Part shown: in pieces, positions 43,226 to 52,521 of the stretch
Numbering within the stretch: position 1 is the first letter of the stretch
How the letters are laid out: each line of letters begins with the position of its first letter
Assembly (NCBI GenBank): GCA_965277735.1
Contig: CBDIDO010000001.1
Location: 248,001-312,000 of the forward strand
Direction: 5' to 3'
DNA length: 64,000 nucleotides
Source of the DNA: RH-AL1 sp965277735
GTDB taxonomy: Bacteria; Pseudomonadota; Alphaproteobacteria; Rhizobiales; Beijerinckiaceae
Position numbers and translations under genes: made by a program
The notes under the pieces: generated by a model
Told to the model about the DNA's origin: nothing
What the model saw: only the letters and a program-made list of their open reading frames with translations
Database searches by the model: none

Positions 43226-43630
43226 CGATCGCATCAATAGCACAGGCGGGCAAAAGCTGTGAGCGTATCTCGCAAGCCCAGATTGATGCGGCGCTCGAAG
43301 GGGCGCTAACGAATTGTCACGCCGACAGGCCTAAACAAGTACTTATTTGCTGTCGCCGGATGTTAAAATCTCGAACCCCTATCTTTGCTCTGCCCCGAGG
43401 CAGAAGGGCTTCATCGTGGTGTAGCGAACGCACGTGTCCCGGCCGGCTTGAGCCGCCGGTCGGTTTCGCGCCCAAGCCGGCTCGTCAGTGATTGGCTCTT
43501 TATCCAGACATTCCGCTCGTTCGGTTTGATACCAAACGTGCGGGGGATGGGCTCGACCACGTGAATGTGATTGGCGCCCGTTCCTTTTGAGCAGCCGCTG
43601 TCACGCGATTGTTAGCCCTACTCGGAAGCC
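43226..43630. other. Intergenic region without supported gene
   Basis: About 400 bases upstream of the MNT-HEPN pair. No supported coding frame. It probably contains the pair's promoter. Confidence 0.4.
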
Positions 43631-43882
43631 GTGGTGAAGCGCCTTCTAAGGCGCAAGCAGCAATATCCCACAAACATCACGCTGGCGGCGAAGGATGGCG
43701 CGGCGCTCGGCGGCCAAGGCGGCGGCACGTCACGGCGCGGTTCGAACATCCGCGTGACAATACCCGTCTCGGTGCCGTATTTCCTGCAGTATCTCGGCAC
43801 CTACGGCATCGGCATCTTCACGCCGCCGACCTTCGCCGCCGCGGTCGGCGCCAGCCCCGATCACGCGCGCTGTGGGTCTTGA
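43631..43882 (+). pseudogene. MFS sugar-transporter-like fragment
   Basis: A short frame reads IPVSVPYFLQYLGTYGIGIF followed by TPPTFAAAVGAS, which resembles a helix pair of MFS permeases (FLQ-L-TYGIGIFTP-I-A). Everything else of such a protein is absent. It is a relic embedded between HEPN remains. Confidence 0.35.
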
Positions 43883-44426
43883 CCTCGGTCGCCTCTGTCT
43901 CGATGCCAGCCGCTCAGCGCCGCGTGGGCAGCATCGGACATCGCGTAGTAGGCGCGGCTGCACGCCCCTTCCGTCTCACCGCTATCGAGAAGGAGGAGCG
44001 CCTTTGACTGCCAGCTTCGCTTTCGCGATGTAGCTTTCGGGGGTAAAGCCCTGCGTCATAGCTGGAGACCGTCACGGGAATCGCTTCAATCAGCGCCGGG
44101 TTGCTGTACGACGCTGGGCGTTTTAGCTCGGACTTTTAAAGGGGCAGGGCGGAGACAAGTATTCCGGTTTCGTCCAGCACGTCCACGGCGATCCCGGCCA
44201 TCTGTATCCCGATCGCCGACCGGTCGCCGCGCTTGCCTTTTAGGATCACCGCGATGTCCGCATCGCTTTCTGGCTTGTGGGTGCCCCGAGCGCGGCTGCC
44301 GTAGACCAGCATGTCGAGCAGGGCGTAACGGCTCTCGATGTGCCGTAGGAAGGTCCGTGCTGCGCTCGCTGTTGCGGGATCGAGCCGTGACCGGATCGAT
44401 AGACCGGCGTCCACCTTGGCGACCAT
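43880..44426 (-). pseudogene. Second MNT-HEPN pair, degraded
   Basis: Positions 44426-44136 encode an MNT domain (LLDMLVYGSRARGTHKPESD, then GIAVDVLDETGILVSALPL) that stops early. Continuing in frame past the stop gives KSELKRPASYSNPALIEAI, the normal MNT end, so a nonsense change cut it. Downstream, LLLLDSGETEGACSRAYYAM with SDAAHAALSGW is the core of its HEPN partner, in another frame and truncated. Confidence 0.7.
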
Positions 44427-44788
44427 TCGGGAGATAGCGCTTTTGCTGAGTTTGCGGCGGCGGGCAAGGTGGCCTGTGTGACCTTCCCGCTTGCAAGGTC
44501 AGCAAGGTCTCGCACTCGCTTCTGCAGCGTCAGTTTGTATGGCCTTCCGAGGGGGCGTCCCTGAGCCTTGGCGCGTTCCCGGCTTTCCCCAGTCCGTGCC
44601 GCGATCAGCTCCCGGTCGAATGCGGCAAGGCCGCTCAACACGGTCAGCATCAGGTGGCAGTCCGGCGTTGTTGTCGTATCCGTTCGCCGGTCGTTAAGTG
44701 ACTTGAACGAAGCACCTCGCTCGGCAAGCGCAGCGATTACTCTGACCAAGTCCCATGTCGAGCGAGCGAGCCGGTCGAGCCGGGTCAC
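44427..44788 (-). pseudogene. Serine recombinase (resolvase) fragment
   Basis: The minus strand has VTRLDRLARSTWDLVRVIAA, then LMLTVLSGLAAFDRELIAAR and TGESRERAKAQGRPLGRPYK, the middle and hinge of Tn3-type resolvases. The N-terminal catalytic serine part is missing upstream of 44788. Near 44480 a frameshift occurs; the next frame, RRRKLSKSAISRMVAKVDAG, would be its helix-turn-helix and runs directly into the MNT remnant. Confidence 0.75.
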
Positions 44789-44815
44789 GATGAGCGGGTC
44801 TCCGCTGCTCCGAGA

Positions 44816-45346
44816 TCAATCAACCGGCCAGTGCCTCACACGCCGATGTCGATGAGCGCGACCGCGTGTCTGCGTTCGGCCGTAAGGATCTCGGCACGAA
44901 GTCGGGTGATGACAAAAACTTCGGCGACCCGCGGAGGCAGCTTGATATATCGCGGCTTGTCGAAGTGGCTGCCCCGCAGAAGTTACGCCGGAGCGAACAG
45001 CTGGAGATTTTTGGCAGGTCGTGCTTTCCGCAGCCGAATGCGCCGCCTGATTCGCGCTATTGTTTTCATCGTTGGAAGAAAAAAATGCTTGGCCGCTTTC
45101 GCTAGCGTCGGCGCGCCCATTTACTTTATCGTAGCATCCGAGCCTGGCCCGCGCGCCTACTATATAAAAGCAATCGGCCGTCGGTGACGATGGGCCTAGC
45201 TTCGGAGCCTCCACTATGCTCGGAAGAGTTTGAGGATCACAATAACGAGGCGCGGCATCGGCGGGGTGTGCGCTTGGAACGAATAAAAACATGAATGCGT
45301 ACAGAGTAAGCGTTAGCCGCCGGCTTCTGCCCAATCTGTTGAGCAT
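44816..45346 (-). CDS. Secreted protein with a RLxCYDK motif
   Basis: From Met 45346 a signal peptide is visible (RLTLTLYAFMFLFVPSAHPA). The mature part contains DCFYIVGARARLGCYDKVNG, resembling the R-L-x-CYD segment found in several periplasmic proteins. The last third is low-complexity and appears to run into resolvase-relic DNA, so the native C-terminus may be lost. Function unknown. Confidence 0.45.
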   Translation of the reverse strand: MLNRLGRSRRLTLTLYAFMFLFVPSAHPADAAPRYCDPQTLPSIVEAPKLGPSSPTADCFYIVGARARLGCYDKVNGRADASESGQAFFSSNDENNSANQAAHSAAESTTCQKSPAVRSGVTSAGQPLRQAAIYQAASAGRRSFCHHPTSCRDPYGRTQTRGRAHRHRRVRHWPVD

Positions 45347-45595
45347 TGACACGTAGCCGTCGATATTTTTATGAAGCAGTGATTTGTAGCCCATGCTCGA
45401 GTGGCCCTTGTCGAATAGCCGATCGGCGTCGCCGATTCGGCAAAAAAAACTGTTGGATATTTCGTAGGCGTGTCGACGCCGCTGAGAAACTTAAAAGAAA
45501 ATCTTTCTAGCCAAAGACAGTCAAAAAGCGCTCGGTCGCCGTCGCAAATGCGGATGAGTCCGCCTGCCTTCTACAGTGCTTTGTATCCTTCGGCG

Positions 45596-45601
45596 CCTAG
45601 A
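45596..45601. repeat. IS481 target-site duplication, left copy
   Basis: CCTAGA directly before the left terminus. The same six bases follow the right terminus at 46617-46622. Confidence 0.85.
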
Positions 45602-46561
45602 TGTTTGGTCCCGGGATGAGGTGACGCGGATCGATTTTGAAGCTTGTTGGGTCTTTTGTCCATGCGTGGGCGATGGCCTCAAATGGTGTTTTCCATCGCA
45701 AAGCCTTCAGGTGCTTGGCGAAGTTGTAGGTCTTCACAAAGGCGAGGACGTGGGCTTTCAAACTGTCGATATCTGGATAATGGAACACCTTGATCGTCGC
45801 GTCTTTGATTGTGCGGTTCATCCGCTCGGCTTGGCCGTTGGTCCAGGGATGATAGGGCTTCGTTAGCTTGTGGGTGATGCCGTTCTCGGCGCAGGTACGG
45901 CCGAAGATGTGGCCGCCCGACCAGTAGGCAGTTGCGCCGTTGCGGTTCTTCGGCAGATCGGCGAAAGCGATGCCGTTGTCCGTCAAGATCGTGTGGAGCT
46001 TGTAGGGAAAGGCTTCGATGGCATGCCGTAGGAAGGCAGCAGCATTCATCTTGCCAGCCTTCTCGTAGAACTCGACGAAGGTGAACTTCGAGACGCGATC
46101 GATGGCGAGGAACATGTGCAGCTTGCCATCGGCGTGGCGCAGCTCGCAGCTGTCGATGTGGACGTAGCCGATCGTCGTCTCGGCGAAGCGACCGCGCTTC
46201 GGCATCGTCTCGTCGACAGGCAGACGCGAGATGCCGTGGCGGACGAGGCAGCGATGCAGGCTCGAACGCGTCAGCTTCGGGATCTGGTCGCGCAGGCACC
46301 CCATGACGTCGTCGAGCGGCAGCACCTTCGCTGCCGGAATGCGACGATTATAGCTCCCTCGGCCGGCGTCAGAACCGTGCTGTGAGGATCGCGCGGACCC
46401 ATCGGCGCGTCTGCCGTCCCCGTCCTCGCGCGCCACTTGTTGACCGTCGTACGGCTCAGCCCGTAGCGCCTTGCGAGGATGCCCGCCTTCTCTTTCGACG
46501 CTTGGAGTTCGGCTCGAACTCGCGGCGTTGTGCGGGCGCTGCCGTGAAGAATGCTTGCCAT
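45597..46561 (-). pseudogene. IS481 transposase with one frameshift
   Basis: The N-terminus from 46561 has GILARRYGLSRTTVNKWRAR, then TVLTPAEGAIIVAFR, and changes frame near 46345. The second frame continues LPLDDVMGCLRDQIPKLTRS, ETTIGYVHIDSCELRHADGK (first Asp), HTILTDNGIAFADLP (second Asp), and WTNGQAERMNRTIKDATIKV (Glu). The stop codon TAG comes from the flanking target duplication rather than the element itself. Restoring one frame would give a complete transposase. Frameshift by ribosomal slippage is not typical of IS481. Confidence 0.85.
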
Positions 46562-46616
46562 AACGCCTCTCAGCCTCTCGGCTCAGCTTAGCGTCACGAC
46601 TCCCCGGGACCAAACA
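45602..46616. mobile_element. IS481 family insertion sequence
   Basis: 1015 bp bounded by inverted repeats beginning TGTTTGGTCCCGGG at both ends read inward, followed by related GTGACGC at a similar distance. It is flanked by the 6-bp duplication CCTAGA. It carries one transposase gene with a single frameshift. The insertion is recent enough to keep its duplication. Confidence 0.9.
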
Positions 46617-46622
46617 CCTAGA
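46617..46622. repeat. IS481 target-site duplication, right copy
   Basis: CCTAGA directly after the right terminus, identical to 45596-45601. Confidence 0.85.
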
Positions 46623-46691
46623 TGCGCGTCCGGCTGAAAACCGGCAGGGTCGGCTGTGCCACCGGTCAACTGGTCCGCAGCTCGAGATAGA

Positions 46692-47912
46692 CTAGCGCTT
46701 CAGCAAGTCCACGGCGGGGCTCGGCGGGGCACCCCGAGCCGGATTAATCGGCGCCTTGCGCGAAACCGTCGGTTTGGAGTTCGGCTTTTTGCCGATCGCC
46801 GCGGTTCCGTCAGGGAGCTTTACGACAGCTCTGCGATCGATATCCCTAAGAAGAACTTGCAACGGATTTAGACACCAAGCCCTTGTGACAAAGTCATTGT
46901 GAACCGAAGCCAGCGAAGCCTTTATGATAATCATCCCTGGTATAATCGACGGGGGGATTTCAGTGATTACAGATAACTGTTGCTGAACTAGCGCCCTGGT
47001 AAGCTGTGCGTTAAGACCTTTCGAAGCTTCAGAATAAGCACTAACAAAGAATGTCGTCTTCGAGTTGTTTTCAATCCAACGCGCAAATTTCGTTTCTTCA
47101 CCGAAAAGAGCGTCGAGCAGTATCACACCTCGGATGCGCTTTTGGTTCACCGTATTGGCAAGAGCATAAGCTGCTGAAAGATAGCCTCCGCTAAAGGCGA
47201 CAATCACGACCGGCGACTGACGCACTTGCTGCGACGAAACCTTACTATTCGGCAGGTTTCCGAGTTGGATCGCCGCTTCCTCAAGGTAGGCATCAAGAAA
47301 TCCGGGCTGCCAGAACTTTCCCGCGCTGGAGTCAAGTGCGTCGACGGCGAGCTGCGGCGCAACTAAAACCGCGTTAATACCTGACGCTTCAAGCTGCTGT
47401 GGCACATGCTGACGTTCAACGACGTCTCTTTCGAGCTTGGCAAGATTGCCATGAAGGAAAAGTACGACGGTAGCAGGCTTATTTGAGTCGAACCGTAGAG
47501 GTATGTATAAGAACGAAGTAGGGTCGTAGTACGCTCTGTCTTCGTAGAGTTTGCCGCCGCGAGGCGCCATGTGAAAAAAACGGCGCTGATACGGGTCTGC
47601 GTTTAGAAATGGTGTTTCTGGTTCTCCCCGCTCACCTGTCGGGATATTGCCATGATAAGGAAAGGGCGGGTCTAAGAATTCGACGAATCGATGCGACCCT
47701 AAAAGCGAAGGCGCACTTGGCGTTGCATGTATAAGCCTCGGGCCCTCTCGAACACCCGTCTTTGTCTTGTTGGTTTCTGCCAACACTTTTTTTGTCGCTT
47801 TCTTTATCTCGTTCAGCCCGGTCACGGCAGACCCCTCCTGTGCCCGGGCGCCAAGGCGGTCTTGGGCGAGCCAGCAAAGCAAGGCGACGCAAAGTATTAA
47901 TCTGGCCAGCAC
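46692..47912 (-). CDS. Secreted alpha/beta hydrolase
   Basis: 406 residues from GTG 47912, chosen because it directly precedes a signal peptide (VLARLILCVALLCWLAQDRL) and has GGGAG upstream; the frame is open further. Fold markers: oxyanion segment VVLFLHGNLAKLERDV, nucleophile elbow VVIVAFSGGYLSAAYALANT (Ser in FSGG), LLDALFGEETKFARWI, and a late His in SLASVHNDFVTRAW. It is probably a periplasmic or extracytoplasmic hydrolase. The substrate cannot be read. Upstream lies a double palindrome. Confidence 0.7.
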   Translation of the reverse strand: MLARLILCVALLCWLAQDRLGARAQEGSAVTGLNEIKKATKKVLAETNKTKTGVREGPRLIHATPSAPSLLGSHRFVEFLDPPFPYHGNIPTGERGEPETPFLNADPYQRRFFHMAPRGGKLYEDRAYYDPTSFLYIPLRFDSNKPATVVLFLHGNLAKLERDVVERQHVPQQLEASGINAVLVAPQLAVDALDSSAGKFWQPGFLDAYLEEAAIQLGNLPNSKVSSQQVRQSPVVIVAFSGGYLSAAYALANTVNQKRIRGVILLDALFGEETKFARWIENNSKTTFFVSAYSEASKGLNAQLTRALVQQQLSVITEIPPSIIPGMIIIKASLASVHNDFVTRAWCLNPLQVLLRDIDRRAVVKLPDGTAAIGKKPNSKPTVSRKAPINPARGAPPSPAVDLLKR

Positions 47913-48029
47913 GTCAATTTCGCTCCCCCGGGTGTTGTCGATCCGCCAATCTAACGGAGTCGCAAGCGTCCTCCAAACGAAGGAGGCGCATTTGTAAAGC
48001 GGCACCGGCCCATTAAGTGTGAAACCGCG

Positions 48030-48120
48030 GAATTTAGGCCTGATGCCCGCCGCATGGCGCCGGCAGCGACCGCCGTTTAATGACCGCCTGTTGTCGACCG
48101 GTCATTAGCAGGCCTAATTC
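48030..48120. promoter_or_regulatory. Nested palindromes upstream of the hydrolase gene
   Basis: Inner repeat: AATGACCG (48079-48086) and CGGTCATT (48099-48106), perfect. Outer repeat: GAATTTAGGCCTG (48030-48042) and CAGGCCTAATTC (48109-48120), with one extra T in the left arm. Together they could form an operator or a cruciform; an origin is also possible. Confidence 0.45.
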
Positions 48121-48191
48121 CTCGTTTAGGCGGTGGGAGCGGACATCCGTAGGGAAGAAGATGAAAGCTTGCGGCGGCTTCAGATTATCAG

Positions 48192-48482
48192 CTACTCCCG
48201 TGGACACGTTTTTTGAACAAAGAAATCGGTAGTGCGCCGCCCATGACGAACGAGTTGCAGCTTGGGCTGTGTGACAGCCGAGGAAGATCGCTCGGCCGCA
48301 TGTTCTGGGCCGACATCATCCCCTGTCACACGACGCTCGCTGGCAAGAGCTTGCAGGTTCCTCGCGTCGAGCCCAAGCCGGACGCCCAGAGCGAGCAAGA
48401 CAAGGCGGCCGTGGAGCACGCCGCCGCTGACGTAGCCATGCAGTCCACGCCGCAACACGTGCGCCTCGTTATCTTCCGTCAT
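48192..48482 (-). CDS. Small membrane-associated hypothetical protein, 96 aa
   Basis: The ATG at 48482 has a GGAGG site 7 bases ahead. The sequence starts MTEDNEAHVLRRGLHGYVSG, then a hydrophobic stretch LHGRLVLLALGVRLGLDA and a charged tail (QLVRHGRRTTDFFVQKTC). No family is recognised. One membrane segment is possible. Confidence 0.5.
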   Translation of the reverse strand: MTEDNEAHVLRRGLHGYVSGGVLHGRLVLLALGVRLGLDARNLQALASERRVTGDDVGPEHAAERSSSAVTQPKLQLVRHGRRTTDFFVQKTCPRE

Positions 48483-48559
48483 TTGATAGCCTCCACTTGG
48501 ATACGGTATTGGCGTGACATGATTGTCCAGACGATTGGGGTCTGGATGCACCGTAATGG

Positions 48560-49336
48560 TCAACGTTTGCATGGATTTGTCGGAAAGCGTCTAACGCTAG
48601 TCTTGGTGCGTTCGCGGAGCCGTGTACGCACAGGGGCAGGACGTCTCCACGTCGCCATGTCTCCAGACGCTAGCGGCGCGTTAAGAAGATGCCGAAAACG
48701 ATCGCCGGCAACGATCACGCCACGCCGCTGAAAACCTAGCAGGATTAAATGATCGCCGAGCTGATACCCGATTCGCCAGAGAGCCAGCTCTTCAAGCTGT
48801 CGGTCTGGAAGCGGATACGGGTACCGCGTCGACGGATGATGGTAGTAGGTTACGAACTTGAAAAGGTACGTGATCTGACGAACTCGGCGGTCCGCGATGA
48901 TCGGCTGCCGATGCACGGATCTTGGCAGCTGGATGTTCCCTCGCAAGGTTTTGTAAGGTGCCTCTGTGGGACCAAAGACAAGCAGATGTGCATGGATGTT
49001 CCACGCTTTCGCTTCGGGCTTGAACGCGATTTCGATGTTGCCGATGCAGGCCCGAATGCCACTTCGCTTTAGCCGCTTCCGAAGCGCCTCACGCACGCCG
49101 TGTAATGAGATGCTACCCAAACTAGCTATTGGCACCTCGTCGATCAATACCGTGAGCAACGTGGACTCAACGCGTTCTTGCTGAAACGCAAGGACTTGCG
49201 GGATGAGCCACCGGCGCCACTCAAGCGCGCATACAGCACAAGCGGCGGGCTGTTTACTGTCCCTGTTGTGCCCGCAGGAGAGAAGAGCGAGGGCAGCCGG
49301 CTGCCCTTTCTCGCTCCGCTGCAGCTTTCTAATGGT
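48560..49336 (-). pseudogene. HUH-endonuclease Rep-like protein lacking its start
   Basis: The reading frame has a zinc-finger-like LLSCGHNRDSKQPAACAVCA, then IEIAFKPEAKAWNIHAHLLV with the H-x-H (HUH) metal motif, and QITYLFKFVTYYHHPSTR with candidate catalytic tyrosines, in the order of rolling-circle Rep proteins. No suitable start codon exists after the junction near 49336, where the preceding AAA ATPase gene ends. The 5-prime part is therefore missing or fused out of frame. The Rep assignment rests on motif order. Confidence 0.5.
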
Positions 49337-50400
49337 GGCGATCAGCCTGGTCCGCGGCTTCCGCAAACGCGCGGGCGATCCTCTTCTCAGTGCCACCCAC
49401 GAACATCGACATGAGGTCAGACGCGCGCTTTTCGATGACCTCGATGCCCAGCGTTTTCGCGATGAACCGGGCGTAGGCGCTCTTGCCGGTTCCCGACAAG
49501 CCGTGCAGACAAAAAGACAGCGCGGTTTCACCGCGGGCGTAAGCTTTTCGCGCGCATTCAACGAGCATCGTGAGATCACAGTCCGCCGCCGACAGCGATG
49601 GATCGAAGTCCAGGGTCTCGGCGCGAGGTGCGATTTGCGGCAGCCCGCCCATCGCTTCGATGAGTGATCCCGTCGTCCTCAATACGCTATCAATGCCGCC
49701 ACCAGCGAGAGCCGCTGCGCGCAGCCCGGCCTCGATGAGAGCGGGCGCCGCCTCGACAGCGGCTAGCTGTTCGATCGCATCTGTAGACAGCGAAGGCAGG
49801 TGATTATGCGCAAGACGCTGAGCAATGCGCTTTCGAACGACGCGGTTCGGAGCTCGGAATTGGAGCGCCAACGTCATTCGCCGCACCACAGCATCTCCTA
49901 TCCTCTCCGGGCTGTTGGTGATCCAGATCGTCGGCGCTTCGGAGCGCTCGACCAGGCGATTCATGAACACCTTTGACCCGGTACGCGATGCGCGATCGTC
50001 TTCGTCAACGCCGGTGAAAATATCGTCGGCTTCATCGACCACGAGCAAAGTCCGTCCGGCTCGAGCCGCCAGGACACTCGTGAATGCGTAGTGCGCGACA
50101 CGATCAGCGCGTGAAGGTTCTCCCTGGCTTTCGTCGGTCTCACCTATAAATACGGGCTTGGCCGATAGGCGCGCTGCAAGAGCCTTGCCGAACTCGGTCT
50201 TTCCGGTTCCGGGAATGACGCCGCAGCGCGCGGACGGGCGCCTTGCCGTCGCGGTGACAACGGCGGTTACCTTCGTCTATTTCGCTTAAGCCGAGCGCAC
50301 GGTCGAGGAAGGCATAGCCTTCCCAGGTAACGCGACGAATAGCGTCGATGGAATGAACTCGACGCCGGCTGTGGCAAGCTACGAAGTTGACCGAGAAGAT
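49329..50400 (-). pseudogene. Double AAA ATPase, frameshifted at 5-prime and truncated at 3-prime
   Basis: From about 50400, HSIDAIRRVTWEGYAFLDRA and LGLSEIDEG lead, after a shift near 50230, into Walker A CGVIPGTGKTEFGKALAARL, Walker B GRTLLVVDEADDIFTG and IWITNSPERIGDAVVRRMTL. A second AAA domain follows: ALSFCLHGLSGTGKSAYARF and SMFVGGTEKRIARAFAEAAD, which ends suddenly where Walker B should come. It is a two-AAA protein cut at 49329 and joined to the HUH gene. Confidence 0.65.
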
Positions 50401-50420
50401 CGCCGGCGCATATTCGTCCT

Positions 50421-50669
50421 ATGAATCCTGTGGGTAGGTGTCTCGCAACGCTCATACCCCTTTGTGCCGAAGGCGCGATTTGTCGATTAGCAGAGGCCGA
50501 CGGTGCCATCGACGAGCTAGAAGCAGCCTTTCCAACGGACGAACGCCGACTTATCGCTCTCCGCGAGCTGCAGACGAAGCTTCCAAGAACTGACCATCCA
50601 ACTGGCTTCGATGATTTGCTTGCTGTTTCGATAGAGCAACGGATCAGTTATTGGCGAAAAGCGCCGTGA
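50421..50669 (+). CDS. Hypothetical protein, 82 aa
   Basis: MNPVGRCLATLIPLCAEGAI, then ADGAIDELEAAFPTDERRLI and TGFDDLLAVSIEQRISYW. It is mainly helical and acidic. The ribosome site is weak and no family is recognised, but composition is protein-like and it starts just past the AAA remnant. Confidence 0.35.
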   Translation: MNPVGRCLATLIPLCAEGAICRLAEADGAIDELEAAFPTDERRLIALRELQTKLPRTDHPTGFDDLLAVSIEQRISYWRKAP

Positions 50670-50693
50670 TCTGCCAATGCGCAGTGTTGCATC

Positions 50694-50855
50694 GTGCCTA
50701 CTGATCTCCCGCCGCGGCCCAGCAAATCCGACCGTGATCGTGTCCACGCGCAATGGCGCCTCATCGTTGCGCTCGCAGCCTTCGGTACGACGGTTCTCGT
50801 GCTGACGGTGCTTTCAGCATTCGGCGATGGCGCGATTATCCAAGGACCCGCCTAG
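50694..50855 (+). CDS. Short membrane protein, 53 aa
   Basis: GTG start. VPTDLPPRPSKSDRDRVHAQ is followed by a single hydrophobic helix WRLIVALAAFGTTVLVLTVL and a short tail. The basic N-terminus suggests it stays cytoplasmic. It begins a run of small stress-type genes. Confidence 0.5.
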   Translation: MPTDLPPRPSKSDRDRVHAQWRLIVALAAFGTTVLVLTVLSAFGDGAIIQGPA

Positions 50856-50995
50856 CCGCTGGGGGTCTTCCCTGGCATCGCTTGAGCTTGATCGCTTCCG
50901 CCTCTGCTTCTGAACTGGTCGGAGGTGGGGTCGTCGCTTCAGCCTGCTCGGATGCGGCGGCTGCCCGCTTTCTCGGCAAAAGAGAAGCTTCGATA

Positions 50996-51130
50996 ATGAC
51001 GAACCATCGAAGACCGCCGAAAGCCCCCAAGCACGACATTGACTTGGGTGGGATCATCTTCACTTTTTGCGTGGTCGTGGCAGCTGCCATGATTATCGGC
51101 CAAATGCTTGCAGGCATGATGGCCCGCTGA
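50996..51130 (+). CDS. Short membrane protein, 44 aa
   Basis: ATG 50996 with AGAGAAG ahead. MTNHRRPPKAPKHDIDLGGI is followed by the helix FTFCVVVAAAMIIGQMLAGM. It is of the same type as the 53-residue protein upstream: a basic head and one membrane helix. Confidence 0.5.
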   Translation: MTNHRRPPKAPKHDIDLGGIIFTFCVVVAAAMIIGQMLAGMMAR

Positions 51131-51149
51131 TCTCCCGCGGGTCGGTGAC

Positions 51150-51587
51150 CTACTGAAGCAGGCCGACCAGCTTCTTGCCAGCGGGCGAGCCAAGCTCGTC
51201 CATGTCCAACTTACCCGACCCAGGCCGATCGCCGGCCTTCCGTCGAACATCAGCTTCGTCGAAAAACTTGTCGACCAACGCCAGGTACTGATCCTTGCTG
51301 ACCGGTGTGGCGACGCCCGGCGTACCTGCGACCACTTTCAAATCGGCCGGCACCAATCGCCCACCAAGCTGCAGCATGGTGACACGATCGCCATTCTTGC
51401 TTTTGATCAGATCGTACTGCCTAGCGGCGGCTGCACGCACCTCCTCGAGGGACAGCTTCTTGTCGCCGTCCTTGTCCACGCGCGCGATGATCGTCTCGCT
51501 GCCCATAAGGGCGCAGGACACGCCGGGCATCAGAACCGCCAACACCGAAGCGATAACTGCCAGCGTCCCAAGGCTATGATACCGCAT
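51150..51587 (-). CDS. Secreted EF-hand protein
   Basis: 145 residues. Signal peptide GTLAVIASVLAVLMPGVSC, then a canonical calcium loop in IIARVDKDGDKKLSLEEVRA and a second weaker one near DRPGSGKLDMDELGSPAGKK. EF-hand proteins of this size are common in alphaproteobacterial periplasm and bind calcium or buffer metals. Confidence 0.75.
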   Translation of the reverse strand: MRYHSLGTLAVIASVLAVLMPGVSCALMGSETIIARVDKDGDKKLSLEEVRAAAARQYDLIKSKNGDRVTMLQLGGRLVPADLKVVAGTPGVATPVSKDQYLALVDKFFDEADVRRKAGDRPGSGKLDMDELGSPAGKKLVGLLQ

Positions 51588-51654
51588 GCCAGACCTCCAA
51601 AGACGCTGATCGTCTGGCAGTCGAAGAAGTTGCCTCTACCATCTGTCGACGCGG

Positions 51655-52143
51655 TTAAAGTGGTCGCGCCGAGCTCGCGACGAGTGCGACCAAACTTGCG
51701 ATGGCGATTAGCATCTGCGGGCGTCGGAGCCGGGCGAAGAACAAGGGCGCCTGTCCCGCGCGTGCTGCAATCGGGTCCAAAATCGTGATTGCCGCATAGC
51801 CCACAATCAGAAGTGCGATAGCGACCTCCTGCATTCCTATGTTGATACATAGCAGCGCCAGAAGAGCAGTAAACCAAAGTCCCGCCATCGTGAGGATCTG
51901 CGCGACCTTCGGACCGCCTTCTGTGCGGAAGCTGACGCCGCGCCGGACGCCGCCGAGGAAGGCAAGGATGGATGCCGCGTAGATGGCGCCGCTCTGAATA
52001 GCGCCGGTTCGAAGATCGCCATCTAGGAACCAAGATGCGATGGCCGCCGCCGCAATCGGCAACATCGGTCCATAACCCAGGACCACACTGAGCCACGGCA
52101 CCTCGGGACGCTCGGTCACTGCGATATGGCGTTCGCTGGTCAT
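51655..52143 (-). CDS. DUF3429 membrane protein
   Basis: 162 residues with five hydrophobic helices: VVLGYGPMLPIAAAAIASWF, GAIYAASILAFLGGVRRGVS (with the family's FLGGVRRG motif), ILTMAGLWFTALLALLCINI, VAIALLIVGYAAITILDP and LIAIASLVALVASSA. It belongs to the DUF3429/TMEM69-like family; function unknown. Confidence 0.8.
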   Translation of the reverse strand: MTSERHIAVTERPEVPWLSVVLGYGPMLPIAAAAIASWFLDGDLRTGAIQSGAIYAASILAFLGGVRRGVSFRTEGGPKVAQILTMAGLWFTALLALLCINIGMQEVAIALLIVGYAAITILDPIAARAGQAPLFFARLRRPQMLIAIASLVALVASSARPL

Positions 52144-52263
52144 GGGCCGCTGATAGCGGGTGCCGACGGGAGAGCAAGGACGCGGATCGCCGCGCTCAAG
52201 ACTATCTTAGACCGCTCGGCGCTGCAGACCGCCGAGCGGCCACCATGTCAGGTAGCCTTAGCT

Positions 52264-52521
52264 TTACTTGCCGGGCTGCTGAGACTTCGTGTCAGCTGCC
52301 GGCGCCGCGCCCACTGTGCCCGGCGAAGCCTTGCTGTTGCTGCCTTGCTGCGCTTGAACCTGCTGCGGGTCGGTAGCCACGCCGTTGGCAGGAGCGTTCT
52401 GCATGGCGCCCGTCGAGGCTGGTGACTGCTGCTTGGGATCATCGTGCTTGTTCATCGACTGCGCTTGTGCGGCGCCGATTGAAACTGCGAGAGCGGCCGC
52501 TGCGATTAAGATCGATTTCAT
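52264..52521 (-). CDS. Small secreted Gln/Ala-rich protein, 85 aa
   Basis: Signal peptide MKSILIAAAALAVSIGAAQA with cleavage after AQA. The mature part QSMNKHDDPKQQSPASTGAM is disordered, rich in Gln, Ala, Pro and Ser. GGAGGAA precedes the start. A family of such secreted proteins appears in this island. Confidence 0.7.
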   Translation of the reverse strand: MKSILIAAAALAVSIGAAQAQSMNKHDDPKQQSPASTGAMQNAPANGVATDPQQVQAQQGSNSKASPGTVGAAPAADTKSQQPGK

